From positions 1 through 43,814 of the forward strand of contig JAUIEG010000001.1 of NCBI GenBank assembly GCA_030428745.1: DNA of 43,814 nt, read 5' to 3'. The position numbers were made by a program, and so were the translations under genes. Shown here one piece after another: positions 18,175 to 28,100 of the stretch (position 1 is its first letter; every line of letters starts with the position of its first letter). The notes beneath the pieces are model-generated. The model was not told the DNA's origin. It made no database searches and worked only from the letters and a program-made list of their open reading frames with translations. The DNA comes from Alphaproteobacteria bacterium. Its GTDB lineage: Bacteria > Pseudomonadota > Alphaproteobacteria > Caulobacterales > Parvularculaceae.

Positions 18175-18191
18175 TGATATTCTGAATATCA
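18175..18191. repeat. 17-bp inverted repeat, candidate operator
   Basis: TGATATTC T GAATATCA, perfect, between the parB-like and DUF736 genes. Confidence 0.55.
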
Positions 18192-18250
18192 CGGCCATAG
18201 GTTCTAAAATGACGAGGCGAAGCGCGAAATGCGCTCCGCCCCGTGATTAT

Positions 18251-19945
18251 CTACTCCGCAAAAAGCGGCGCGATTTTCTCGGCGCGTTTGACTGCGCCGG
18301 GTTTTCCGGCGTCGCCATAGGACAGCGCCGGAAACTGCAGCCAGCGCGGGCGCCAGTTCGGCGTTTTTTCGCGCCCGTTCCGGCCGTCGAGGCAGTCGCG
18401 AATGATCGCTTTCTGGGCTTTCGCAGCAGCGTCGCGGTTCGCCTTTGCAACGCTGTCGCCCGCAATGTCGGCGAGCATGGCGTTGGTCATGTTTTTGTCG
18501 CGCAAAAGCTCGAAAAACGCGTCATCCGGCGTCATCCAGTCGGCGATATCGATAGGCACAAAGCGCGCGAGACAGTCCACCGCCTCATGACCGGCTGCGA
18601 TGATTTCCGCCGTGACGAAAGTCAGAATACGGGCGATGTCTGCGTCCGAAAGCGTCATCATTTTCGCGAAAATCGACGCCAGATGCCAGCCGTCTTCATT
18701 GCCGCCGGTGATAGAGGGCGGCTCGTCAAGATCGAGCAATTTGCCGATTTCGGCGCGCTCTTTCTCAAATGCTTTTTGCCCTTTCGACGCCGCAACGCTC
18801 GCCGCCGTTTCCTCTTTCCGCGTCGCCTGTCTGTCGGGCTGGCAGCGAATATTCGGCGCGCCTGAGATCAGATGCGCCGCCAGCAAACGCAGCGCAATGC
18901 GAGAGTGTTTCAAGAGCACGGCGCGCGCGGCGGCGTGGCGGTGAAGATCTACATAATTCTCCAAGGGCGCTGAGCATTCGGGCCGTTCGGCGCGCGCTTT
19001 TTCTTTCGCCGCGTGGGTTTTCCGCCGGGGCGCGTAGCCCTTGATGAACGCCACTTCGCCGGAATGGCGCACTTCGACGAACACTTCCCCGCCTTGCTTT
19101 TTGGCGAGTTGATCGTACTCCCATGAATGGAAAAACTCTCCGCGCGGCAGGACCGTCACCTTGGTCCAACCGCTTGAAATCAGCTTCTCGCGCTGGGCTT
19201 CAATCGCCGCTTCCTGACGCGCCCAGAACTTCTCGGCGTCAGCGAAAACCGAACGCTCGCCGAACAAATCCTCGAAGATGTCGCCGTCATAATCGTCAAG
19301 AGAAAACAGCGCGGCGCCGGTTTCGATCTCGCCGCCGCCCAAGAGCCAGCGCTTTAACGCAGACCCGCGCGGCGCGCGCATGTCCGCCGATTTGAACATT
19401 TCGAACCATTCGCGCTGTTTCGATTCGCTGGCGAGGGTGAGCGCGGTGATGCTGGCCCCATCGATGTCGTCTTGGGCGTAGGCCTTGCGGATGCCGGGAA
19501 TGAGGCTCGCCAAGGCGAGGCGGCGCTTCACGGTGAGTTCCGTCACCCCGAATATGCGGGCGATTTCTTCAACGCTCTTGCCTTTGTCGTTCAATTTTTT
19601 GAACGCCTCGAATTCCTGCATTTCGTCGGGTTCGAGCCGCGCGGTGTTTTCAAGAATCGAGGCCTCCACGGCGGCGGCGTCATCGCCTTCGGCAAGCACC
19701 CGGCAGGGCAGATCACGCGCCTCGCCGGTCTCGATTGCGATTGCTTTCGAGGCCAGAAATCGCCGCCGTCCCGCGACGATTTCGAAATGGTTTTCTTTGC
19801 CGTTTGGACGCACGAGCAGCGGCACCAATACGCCGCGTTCGCGGATCGACGGCAATATATCGTCGAGATATGGCTTTTTGCGCGACGCCCTCATATTGAG
19901 CGCCGAAACCTCCAATCGGTCGAGCGGGATTGTTTGCAGTTCCAT
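18251..19945 (-). CDS. ParB/RepB/Spo0J-family protein
   Basis: ParB/Srx N-terminal domain (IPLDRLEVSALNMRAS...IVAGRRRFLASKA), ENTARLEPDEMQEFEAFKKL and HTH KSVEEIARIFGVTELTVKRRLALA. Confidence 0.88.
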   Translation of the reverse strand: MELQTIPLDRLEVSALNMRASRKKPYLDDILPSIRERGVLVPLLVRPNGKENHFEIVAGRRRFLASKAIAIETGEARDLPCRVLAEGDDAAAVEASILENTARLEPDEMQEFEAFKKLNDKGKSVEEIARIFGVTELTVKRRLALASLIPGIRKAYAQDDIDGASITALTLASESKQREWFEMFKSADMRAPRGSALKRWLLGGGEIETGAALFSLDDYDGDIFEDLFGERSVFADAEKFWARQEAAIEAQREKLISSGWTKVTVLPRGEFFHSWEYDQLAKKQGGEVFVEVRHSGEVAFIKGYAPRRKTHAAKEKARAERPECSAPLENYVDLHRHAAARAVLLKHSRIALRLLAAHLISGAPNIRCQPDRQATRKEETAASVAASKGQKAFEKERAEIGKLLDLDEPPSITGGNEDGWHLASIFAKMMTLSDADIARILTFVTAEIIAAGHEAVDCLARFVPIDIADWMTPDDAFFELLRDKNMTNAMLADIAGDSVAKANRDAAAKAQKAIIRDCLDGRNGREKTPNWRPRWLQFPALSYGDAGKPGAVKRAEKIAPLFAE

Positions 19946-19948
19946 CCT

Positions 19949-20212
19949 TCATTCTCCTGTTGCTGATGGTTTGGATTGAGACGGCGCCATTTGGTCGAGA
20001 CGGCGCAATTCATCGACAAGGTCGATCTGGCGGCGGGATTCCAAGTCAAAGAGTCCCATGTCGCAGCTTTTTTGCGCGGCGCGCGGCGCCATGGGCGCCG
20101 CCGCCAATACGCTAAGCCGGTCGCGCAAAGTGATCGGCGCGACGCCGCGCATTAGCGTTTGCGACCCCGCGTCCGTTTCCTCGGCTTCCGGCTTTTCGCT
20201 ATGCGCGCTCAT
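19949..20212 (-). CDS. Hypothetical protein between ardC- and parB-like genes
   Basis: 87 aa. Its start overlaps the ArdC stop by 4 nt, consistent with an operon. Confidence 0.55.
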   Translation of the reverse strand: MSAHSEKPEAEETDAGSQTLMRGVAPITLRDRLSVLAAAPMAPRAAQKSCDMGLFDLESRRQIDLVDELRRLDQMAPSQSKPSATGE

Positions 20213-21234
20213 GCTGCGCGCTTCATCGCAGAGGCGTCAGTGTCCGGCGCCGGATTTTCAAAGGCCAGAATAAAATCCGCCGCTTTGGAGGCGAGCGACG
20301 CCGCGTTGAAAATCGCGCGGTTGTCCTCTTTCAGAACCTCAAGCCATGCGCCCAGATAATCCGCATGGCGCACAGTCGGCGCGATGGAAAGCGAGGCGCA
20401 GACGAAGGCCGAGCTAAGTTCGGCGACCAGTTCCTCGCGGGCGTAAGCGTGGCTTCCGTAGCGGCCCTTGAATTCGCGACCCAAACGCGAGGCGTGGCCG
20501 GTCCAGTGTCCAAGCTCGTGAAAGCAAGTGCGGTAATAATTGATCTGTTCGTAAAAAGCGGGTTGCGGCGGGACGCGGATGAAATCCTGTGACGGCACAT
20601 AAAACGCCTTGTCGCCGCCGATCCGGAAATCGGCGCCGGTCGCATTGATGAGGTTTTCCGCGCGCGGGATCGCATCGCATTCCGGCAGGGGCTTGGCGTC
20701 CGCCGTCAGTTCCGGCGGCAGGCCTTCGCATTGCGCGGCGTTAAAGACGGTGTAGCGTTTGAGGAATGGCACGAAAGCGGCGTCGCCGCCCTCTTTTTCG
20801 ACTCTAGCCTGCTCGTCTTTCGGGATAAATTTGTCGGCGTAAACGACCATTGAGCCGCGCTCGCCCTTCATCACCGAACCGCCCAAGGTTTTCGCCTGCA
20901 GATAAGTCAGCCATGTCTGGCCGGAAAAGCCGTTTTCGATGGCGGCGCCCCAGAGAAGAAGAATGTTGATCCCGGAATAGGCGCGGCCTGTCTGTGCATT
21001 CTTCGGCAAGCCTGCGGCAATCGTCGCGGCTTCACCTCTTGCGGCCCAAGGCTGCGCCCATGGAAAGCGTCCGGCTTCCAGTTCCTTCACGATCTTCGTT
21101 GTGACTTCGGTATAAAGATCGGCGCCCGGCTTTCTCTTGCCGGAACGCCCGCGCGGCTTCGCGCCCGTGTTCGTCGCGTTCTTTCGCTGGACGGCGCGGC
21201 TGGGCGCGTCGGTTGCGGTTTCAAGTGATGTCAT
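20209..21234 (-). CDS. ArdC-like antirestriction / zincin metallopeptidase domain protein
   Basis: DLYTEVTTKIVKELEAGRFPWAQPW (N-terminal ssDNA-binding domain), GINILLLWGA, and HELGHWTGHASRL (HExxH zincin). ATG at 21234 preferred. Confidence 0.9.
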   Translation of the reverse strand: MTSLETATDAPSRAVQRKNATNTGAKPRGRSGKRKPGADLYTEVTTKIVKELEAGRFPWAQPWAARGEAATIAAGLPKNAQTGRAYSGINILLLWGAAIENGFSGQTWLTYLQAKTLGGSVMKGERGSMVVYADKFIPKDEQARVEKEGGDAAFVPFLKRYTVFNAAQCEGLPPELTADAKPLPECDAIPRAENLINATGADFRIGGDKAFYVPSQDFIRVPPQPAFYEQINYYRTCFHELGHWTGHASRLGREFKGRYGSHAYAREELVAELSSAFVCASLSIAPTVRHADYLGAWLEVLKEDNRAIFNAASLASKAADFILAFENPAPDTDASAMKRAA

Positions 21235-21583
21235 GGCTGCTCGCTCCTTGCCTTTCCGCCCGCAAATTCCCCCGGGACGGCGGGGGCGGCGGAAACGGGG
21301 CGAGCATGAGCGCCGGGCATCGGAGGCCGGGGCGCAACTGGTTTGGTAGGATGAGAAAAGCAATCGAGACGGATAATGTGCCAAAGCGGTTGCGGCGCGG
21401 CCGCCCGGCGCTATTCGCCCCGTCTTCCGTTCCGCCGCCCCCGCTGTCCCGAGGGGAATGACCAACAAGCCGCGGGGCAAAGCCCTGCGCCCTTATCCCG
21501 CGCGCAGCGCGGGCCTGCGGCAGGGATCGTCACCGGCACGGCGAAGACGACGAATTCACCTTTTGAATTTGTCGGCTTCGGGC

Positions 21584-21605
21584 CGCCAATCACGCGTGAT
21601 TGGCG
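21584..21605. repeat. 22-bp perfect palindrome
   Basis: CGCCAATCACG CGTGATTGGCG, no spacer, intergenic between ardC-like and abiEi. Confidence 0.8.
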
Positions 21606-21866
21606 CGCCTAGAGCCCGGCGCCGCAAAGCGGCGGCCGCCTGAACACTTAGAATGCCCACGAAACCCGACGCCCCCGGCGTTCAGTTCACATATTTTCCG
21701 AAGATCAGCTCGGACAGATGGGTCTGTAGCGTAAGCGCGAGTGCCCCCCCATACGAAAACAGGCGCCTGCGCCTTCCCGTCGCTTGCGTGACAATCCCGG
21801 CAACCCTAGTCGCTGAATATGTCAATTTCTCAAAATTTGCGGCGATGAACGCCGTAATTTCAGTAC

Positions 21867-21895
21867 TTGTTAAACTCGTCGATATTTCATATATT
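21867..21895 (+). promoter_or_regulatory. Predicted sigma70-type promoter for abiE operon
   Basis: TTGTTA - 17 bp - TATATT, 57 bp upstream of the abiEi ATG. Confidence 0.5.
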
Positions 21896-21909
21896 TGAAA
21901 TTGTAGTAT

Positions 21910-21932
21910 TTTGCGGCGATCATCGCCGCAAA
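21910..21932. promoter_or_regulatory. Perfect inverted repeat, candidate AbiEi operator
   Basis: TTTGCGGCGAT C ATCGCCGCAAA. A second, imperfect copy of the same arm lies upstream of the -35 (TTTGCGGCGAT at 21836-21846, with CGCCGTAATTT downstream). Confidence 0.6.
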
Positions 21933-21951
21933 TAGACGAAAAGGCGCACAG

Positions 21952-22797
21952 ATGCCCCTCAACGCCGAACAGCGCACGCGACTGCGGGAAGACGCGCCTT
22001 TCGGGCTGTTCGTGACGAAGGAATGGCTGTCGGGCAAGGGCTACGCCCGGCACAGCATCGATAATCTGGTCAAATCCGGTCAGCTGATCTCGCTACGGCC
22101 GGGGATCTATATCCGGCCCGATACACAGCTTGGCTGGGAGGGCGTTGTCTGTTCCCTGCAGCGCATGGGCGGCGACCTTTCGGTCGGCGGGCTGACGGCG
22201 CTCGAACTTCATGGCCTTGGCCACTATCTCGTCCTGTCGGGAAAGCGGCGCGTCGTCCTTTTCGGCGCCGATCCCCTGCCCGCCTGGATCAATCATCTCG
22301 TCAAGGACGTCACGTTCGAGAAACGCAGTGAGGCGCGTCTCTTTGCGGCGAGCCCATACGCCGAGAATGATGATGATCGCGAAGACGCGCAGGAGCGGCG
22401 CCGGCGCAAAAGAAGCGATCCCGCCATGGCGGGACTCACCACCCTGCAAATCGCGGAGCATTTGCCGCCGCTGTCTTTGTCGACGCCGGAGCGCGCAATC
22501 CTCGAAGTGCTGTTCGACGTGCCCAACCGCGTATCATTCGAACATGCCGATCAGCTCATGCAGGGGCTTGCGACCCTGTCGCCGCGCCGGCTGGAAACCG
22601 TTCTTAACCTATGCGTCAATATCCGGGTGAAACGGCTTTTCTTCTGGCTCGCCGACCGCCATCAATTCCAGTGGCGCGCGTATCTTGATCCGAATGATTT
22701 CGACCTCGGCCGAGGCAATCGCGTGATCGCCAAGCCCGGCCGCCTCGATCCGACTTACGCCATCACTGTCCCTGAGAGTTTCGCAGATGACACTTAA
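21952..22797 (+). CDS. abiEi: AbiEi-family antitoxin (type IV TA)
   Basis: N-terminal wHTH (FVTKEWLSGKGYARHSIDNLVKSGQLISLRPGIYIRPD) and C-terminal AbiEi region; directly coupled to AbiEii. Confidence 0.85.
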   Translation: MPLNAEQRTRLREDAPFGLFVTKEWLSGKGYARHSIDNLVKSGQLISLRPGIYIRPDTQLGWEGVVCSLQRMGGDLSVGGLTALELHGLGHYLVLSGKRRVVLFGADPLPAWINHLVKDVTFEKRSEARLFAASPYAENDDDREDAQERRRRKRSDPAMAGLTTLQIAEHLPPLSLSTPERAILEVLFDVPNRVSFEHADQLMQGLATLSPRRLETVLNLCVNIRVKRLFFWLADRHQFQWRAYLDPNDFDLGRGNRVIAKPGRLDPTYAITVPESFADDT

Positions 22798-23728
22798 GCG
22801 TCAGGCCTTCGAAGAGCAGGTTCGCCTTCTTGTGCGCGTGCTTCCCTATGTAGCGAGAGAGACTGATTTCGCGCTTAAAGGCGGCACGGCGATCAATTTC
22901 TTTCTTCGCGACATGCCGCGCCTGTCGGTTGATATTGATCTTGCTTATCTGCCGCTGGAGCCGAGGGAGACGGCGCTGCCGAAGATCAGTGCGGCGCTTC
23001 TCCGCATCGGCGAACAGCTTGTGGCGAGTTCTCCCGCCATCGCCACCATCGATCCGCCGGCCGTGCGGGAGAACGAGCTGCGGCTCCTCATCAGGGACGG
23101 CCGGACCCAGGTGAAACTTGAACTGTCCCCGGTTCTGCGCGGGACCGTATTCCCGCCGGAAAGGCGGATTATTGCTCCCGCTGTCGAAAGCGCGTTCGGC
23201 TATGTTGAGGTGCAGGTCCTGTCGCATGCGGACCTTTACGCCGGAAAGATTTGCGCCGCGCTCGACCGCCAGCATCCGCGTGACCTGTTCGACATTAAAA
23301 TCCTCTACGAAAACGAAGGGCTCACAGACGATCTGTCCCGCGCCTTCCTCGTCTACGCCGCCTGTTCCAACCGCCCCATTCATGAATTGCTGGCGCCAAA
23401 CGAAAAGGATATCGGCGAGGACTTCGTCCGGGAGTTCGCCGGCATGACTGCCGAACCGATCAATATCGATGCACTTCTATCCGCGCGAATACGGCTAATC
23501 GGCGACATTCAGGCGCGGCTCAATGGAAACGCCGCCGAATTCCTCATGACGCTGCAAGCGGCCGAGCCTGACTTCACGCTCATCGGCTTGCCGCACGCCG
23601 CGGAGCTACCGGCGATTAAATGGAAACTTTTGAACCTCAAAAAATTGATGATCGACAATCCGGACAAGCATCGCGCGCAAAGCGAACTTCTCAACAAACT
23701 GCTGAGCCAATCGAAGATCAATCAGTAA
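22787..23728 (+). CDS. abiEii: AbiEii-family nucleotidyltransferase toxin
   Basis: FALKGGTAINFFLRDMPRLSVDIDLAY (NTase GG...SxDxD motif); CAALDRQHPRDLFDI motif. Start overlaps abiEi by 11 nt. Confidence 0.9.
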   Translation: MTLKRQAFEEQVRLLVRVLPYVARETDFALKGGTAINFFLRDMPRLSVDIDLAYLPLEPRETALPKISAALLRIGEQLVASSPAIATIDPPAVRENELRLLIRDGRTQVKLELSPVLRGTVFPPERRIIAPAVESAFGYVEVQVLSHADLYAGKICAALDRQHPRDLFDIKILYENEGLTDDLSRAFLVYAACSNRPIHELLAPNEKDIGEDFVREFAGMTAEPINIDALLSARIRLIGDIQARLNGNAAEFLMTLQAAEPDFTLIGLPHAAELPAIKWKLLNLKKLMIDNPDKHRAQSELLNKLLSQSKINQ

Positions 23729-24623
23729 AATTCGCAGCAATGCCGTCAACGCCATCGCTTATTATCTCCACGGTCGCATGATCGACGCTGAAATTTTCTC
23801 GCAAATAGTCTTTAATTTTCCGCCGCACGCTGTTCATATCCGTATCGCCCACCGTCACGACTTCCATCGTGATCATCGGACGCTCCTCGGTGATGGACCA
23901 CACATGGATATGGTCAACGCGCGCGACGCCTGAAATTTCGCGGGTCAACGCCGCGGCGATTTCGCGCCGATCGAGATGTTCAGGCGCGCCTTCGAGCAGG
24001 ATATGCGCGCTTTCCTTTACGACCCGCCACGCGGCGCGCAGGATAATGATAGCGACGAACACCGAAAGCAGCGGGTCCGCCGGTGTCCAGCCTGTCGTCA
24101 TGATGACGATCGACGCAACGATCGCGCCGACCGATCCCAAAAGATCACCCATGACGTGAAGCGCCGCCGCCCGGACATTCAAATTACCCCTCTCTCCGCG
24201 AGACAAAATCCAGAATGCCAATAAATTGACGGCGAGGCCCGCAACCGCCACCCAGAACATCAGTCCGCCGAGAATCTCCCCGGGCTCTCGAAGCCGATTG
24301 TAAGCTTCCCAGCAAATCCACGCCGCAATTAGAAATAAGGCGAGTCCGTTGACGAAAGCCGCAAGAACCGAAAACCGGTCGAAGCCGTAGCTTCGCTTCC
24401 AGGTGGCGGGTTTGCGGGCGATGCGTAACGCGAACCAAGCAAGAGCCAATGACGCAAAATCGGTGAGCATGTGGCCGGCGTCAGCGAGCAATGCAAGCGA
24501 GCCGGAAATTAGTCCGCCGGCGGCTTCCGCAAGCATGAATCCGCCAGTCAAAACGACGGCTAGCGCAAGCTTGCCCTCGTTCCCGCCTCCCGCGACATGC
24601 GAATGATTATGGCTTTGACTCAT
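23718..24623 (-). CDS. CDF-family cation efflux protein (CzcD-like)
   Basis: SLALLADAGHMLTDFASLALAWFA, ALHVMGDLLGSVGAI, DHIHVWSI cytosolic domain; His-rich N-terminus. Confidence 0.92.
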   Translation of the reverse strand: MSQSHNHSHVAGGGNEGKLALAVVLTGGFMLAEAAGGLISGSLALLADAGHMLTDFASLALAWFALRIARKPATWKRSYGFDRFSVLAAFVNGLALFLIAAWICWEAYNRLREPGEILGGLMFWVAVAGLAVNLLAFWILSRGERGNLNVRAAALHVMGDLLGSVGAIVASIVIMTTGWTPADPLLSVFVAIIILRAAWRVVKESAHILLEGAPEHLDRREIAAALTREISGVARVDHIHVWSITEERPMITMEVVTVGDTDMNSVRRKIKDYLRENFSVDHATVEIISDGVDGIAANFTD

Positions 24624-24724
24624 CGAAGATGCCTTCACCGGGTAAATTAGAAATCCTGCAGCGCGGCCAGTTGTTCCGTCACGATACTACCATGAACACC
24701 GAATGGAACTGAATGTTGCAAGTA

Positions 24725-24759
24725 GAGCCGCCGGGTTAGGGGGACGAACCCGGCGGCTC
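24725..24759 (-). terminator. Strong 13-bp stem hairpin at the end of the cus/czc-PII operon
   Basis: GAGCCGCCGGGTT (AGGGGGACG) AACCCGGCGGCTC, perfect arms; no clear T-tract. Confidence 0.45.
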
Positions 24760-24860
24760 CTCTGGTTACGCCGGACGACTACGCGCGCAGGAAGTTAGCG
24801 CTATCGCCCGCTCGCAATTCGAAGTGACACGGACGAACTGCGAGACCAGATACAAGTGAC

Positions 24861-25169
24861 TTAGATAGGAATGGCGGCCGTGATCTTGCTCACATAAATG
24901 AAGCCCGATTCCTCCATATCGGTATTACCGTGAGCGCGTATCAGATCGGCGGCTTCGGAGAGCCGGTCGTCTTCGCAGACAAGCTCCAGCTTCACTTCCG
25001 TGATTACGCGGTCGCCAAGCTCGGTTGAATATTGCTGCTCTTTTTCGTCAAGCGCCTTGACCATGCCCTTGACATCGACGGCCGTCATGTTGGCGAAACC
25101 GGCTTTGCGTAAGGCGCGAACGACGCTCGCCGCCCGGCTGCGATGAATGAACGCCTTGATCTCAATCAT
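24861..25169 (-). CDS. PII-like signalling protein at the end of a metal-efflux operon
   Basis: MIEIKAFIHRSRAASVVRALRKAGFANMTAVDVKGMVK...KLELVCEDDRLSEAADLIRAHGNTDMEESGFIYVSKI, GlnB/GlnK-like fold pattern. Confidence 0.8.
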   Translation of the reverse strand: MIEIKAFIHRSRAASVVRALRKAGFANMTAVDVKGMVKALDEKEQQYSTELGDRVITEVKLELVCEDDRLSEAADLIRAHGNTDMEESGFIYVSKITAAIPI

Positions 25170-25182
25170 GATGCGCCTCCTT

Positions 25183-28100
25183 TCATTCGGCTGCTTTTGC
25201 ATGCGCGTCGGCGAGGTCGAGATCGCCGCGAGACGGCGCCGGCTCAGACTTCCGGCCGCGCGTTTCCATCCACTCATAGATGACCGGCAGGAGAATCAGC
25301 GTCAGCGCTGTCGACGTCAGCAAACCGCCGACGACGACAGAAGCCAGAGGCCTTTGCGTCTCGGCCCCGATGCCGGTTGACAAGAGCATCGGTATAAGGC
25401 CGAGAATGGCGACGCTCGCCGTCATCAGCACAGGCCGCAAGCGCAGTTCGGCGCCGCGCCGAACGGCGTCGCGAACGCTGAAGCCGGCGTCGCGCTGTTC
25501 ATTAATGAAACTGACGAGCACGATGCCGTTCAACATGGCGACGCCGAAGACGGCGATGAAGCCGATCGCCGACGGCACGGACAGATATTGCCCGGTGACG
25601 AAGAGCGCGAAGAGCCCGCCGCTGGCTGCGAAGGGAACGTTTGCGATAATCAACGCGGCGTATTTCACAGAATTGAACGCCGTGTAGAGCAGCACGAAGA
25701 TGAAAAAGATCGTCGCCGGGACTATCAGCGACAGTTTCGCAAGCGCCCGCTGCTGGTTTTCAAAGGCGCCGCCCCATTCGATCCAGTAGCCCGGCGGCAA
25801 ATCCACATTCGCCGCAATGACCTCATTGGCGTCCTTGACGAAGCCGTCGACATCGCGCCCACGCACATCCATCTGGATGACGGCGTAGCGCTGCAACTGT
25901 TCGCGGCGGACGAAGGAATAGCCTTCCGCCGACGTGACCGTTGCAACCCGTCCGAGCGGAATGATTGCGCCGTCCGCCGTTTGCAGCGGAATATTGCGGA
26001 TCGATTCCATGGACGCTTTCGATGCATCTTGAAGACGCGCCGTAATGTCGAATCGCCGGACGCCGTCAATGAGCGTGCCTACCGGTTCAGCGCCGATGCC
26101 GGTACGCACGACATTGAGAACGTCGTCAGCGTTCATGCCGTAACGCGCGAGTTCGGCGCGATCGACCTGAATCCGGATTTGCGGCTTGCCGATATTGGCT
26201 TCGAGAGAAAGATCAGCCGCGCCCGGCACGCCGGATATCGCCTCCTTGATCTCCTGGCTAAGCCGGTCGAGTTCGCCAAGATCCTGACCGTAGATTTTGG
26301 CGGCCAGCGTCGCGCGCACGCCGGAGATCAACTCCTCAACGCGCATCTGAATCGGCTGCGTGAAGGCGACGACCGATGTCGGCACGGTTTCTTCGAGCTT
26401 TTCGCGCATGTCATCGGCGAGCGATGCGACCGACCGCTTGCGCGGCCATTCGCTTTGCGGTTTCAAGGCCGTGTAGATTTCCATGTAGTTGACGTCGGCG
26501 GTTTCGCCTTTTTCGGCCCGGCCAATCATGGCGATGGTGGTTTCTACCTCGGGAAACTCGCCAAGTGCGTGTTCGATCTCCTTCGAAATCTCGATCGACT
26601 GATCGAGCGACGTCGATGGGATCGACGTCACCCGCCACATGATCGAGCCTTCCTGCAATTGCGGCATGAATTCCTTACCGAGGAAGGGAAAGAGCGCGAG
26701 GCTGGCGACAAGGAGGCCGCCGGCGGCAAGTCCTACTTTGCGCTTGTTGTCGAGTGACCAGGCGATCAGGGGCAGATAGCCTCGCTTGACGATGCGCATC
26801 AGCATGGTGTCGCGTTCTTCCTTGGGCTTCAGGATCATCGCCGCCAGAACCGGAATGATGGTCAGCGTCAGGAGTAAAGAACCGGCCATGGCGAAGCTGA
26901 TATTAAACGCCATGGGCTTGAAGAGTTTGCCTTCGAGCCCTTCAAGGCTGAACAAAGGCAAAAAGACGACGATGATGATCATGATCGCGAACGCGATCGG
27001 ATTTGCGACTTCGCGCGCCGCCTCCAGAACAGCCGCGGTGCGGTTGACCTCGCCGCCCTCTTCTTTTCGTTCCGCCATGATCCGAAACGAGTTTTCGACC
27101 ATGACGACGGCGCCGTCGACCATCATGCCGATGCCGATGGCGAGACCGGCCAGCGACATGAGATTGGCCGAGAGTCCCGCCTGGCCCATGAAAATAAAGG
27201 CGATCAGCATGGCGAGCGGCAGCGCCGTGATCACGACCAGCGCGGAGCGGATTTCGCCGAGAAACAGAAACAGCACGATGGCGACGAGAATTGACCCTTC
27301 AATGAGGGCTTTCTCCGCTGTGCCGACTGCCTTCTCCACAAGCTCGGTGCGGTCGTAAATCGGTTTGATGACGACGCCGTCGGGCAGCGCGCCCTCGACC
27401 GTCTCGACCTTTTCCTTCACCGCGTCGACGACATTCTTGGCGTTCTCGCCGATACGCGCGAGCGCCATGCCGAGCACAACTTCTTCGCCGTCGCGGGTGA
27501 CGGCGCCGAAGCGCAGCGCCGGCGCCTGTTCGACTTTCGCAACATCGCGAACATAGACGGGGGCGCCGTCCTTCACCTTGACGACGATATTGCCGATATC
27601 GATCTCGTCCCGGACGAGACCCAGGCCGCGAACGAGATATTGCTCCGGCCCCTGATCGATATATTGCCCGCCGACCTGCCGGTTATTCGCCTCAAGCGCT
27701 TCGACGACATCGGAAAAACCGAGCTCATATTTGATGAGTTGCAAAGGGTCGATCTGAACCTGAAACTGGCGCTCCTGCCCGCCCCAGGACATTACGTCGT
27801 CGACGCCGGCGGCCGTGCGCAGGATGAGGCGCACGTTCCAGTCCTGCAGCGTCCTCAAATCCATATCGCTGATGTCGCCCTTAAGGGACTCGTCAGCGCG
27901 TTCGAGCGTGTACCAGAAGACCTGTCCGAGGCCGGAAGCGTTCGGACCCATTTCCGGCGAGCCGTAGCCTTCCGGTATCCGGTCGCGAACTTCCGCAAGC
28001 CGCTCCATGACGAGACGGCGCGCGAAATAGATATCGACGCTGTCCTTGAAGTAGACGGCGACATAGGAAAGGCCGAAGAGACTGACCGAACGGATTTCCG

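Noticed and set aside
18209-18865. 218-aa plus-strand ORF
   Set aside because: Antisense to the parB-like gene; shadow ORF.
21440-21640. Several short GC-rich hairpins (e.g. CCCGCGC-GCA-GCGCGGG at 21497-21513) as separate regulatory elements
   Set aside because: Short GC-rich stems are frequent in this genome and lack T-tracts; only the 22-bp gap-free palindrome was kept.
25588-26757. 389-aa plus-strand ORF
   Set aside because: Antisense shadow of the RND permease gene; no recognisable domain.
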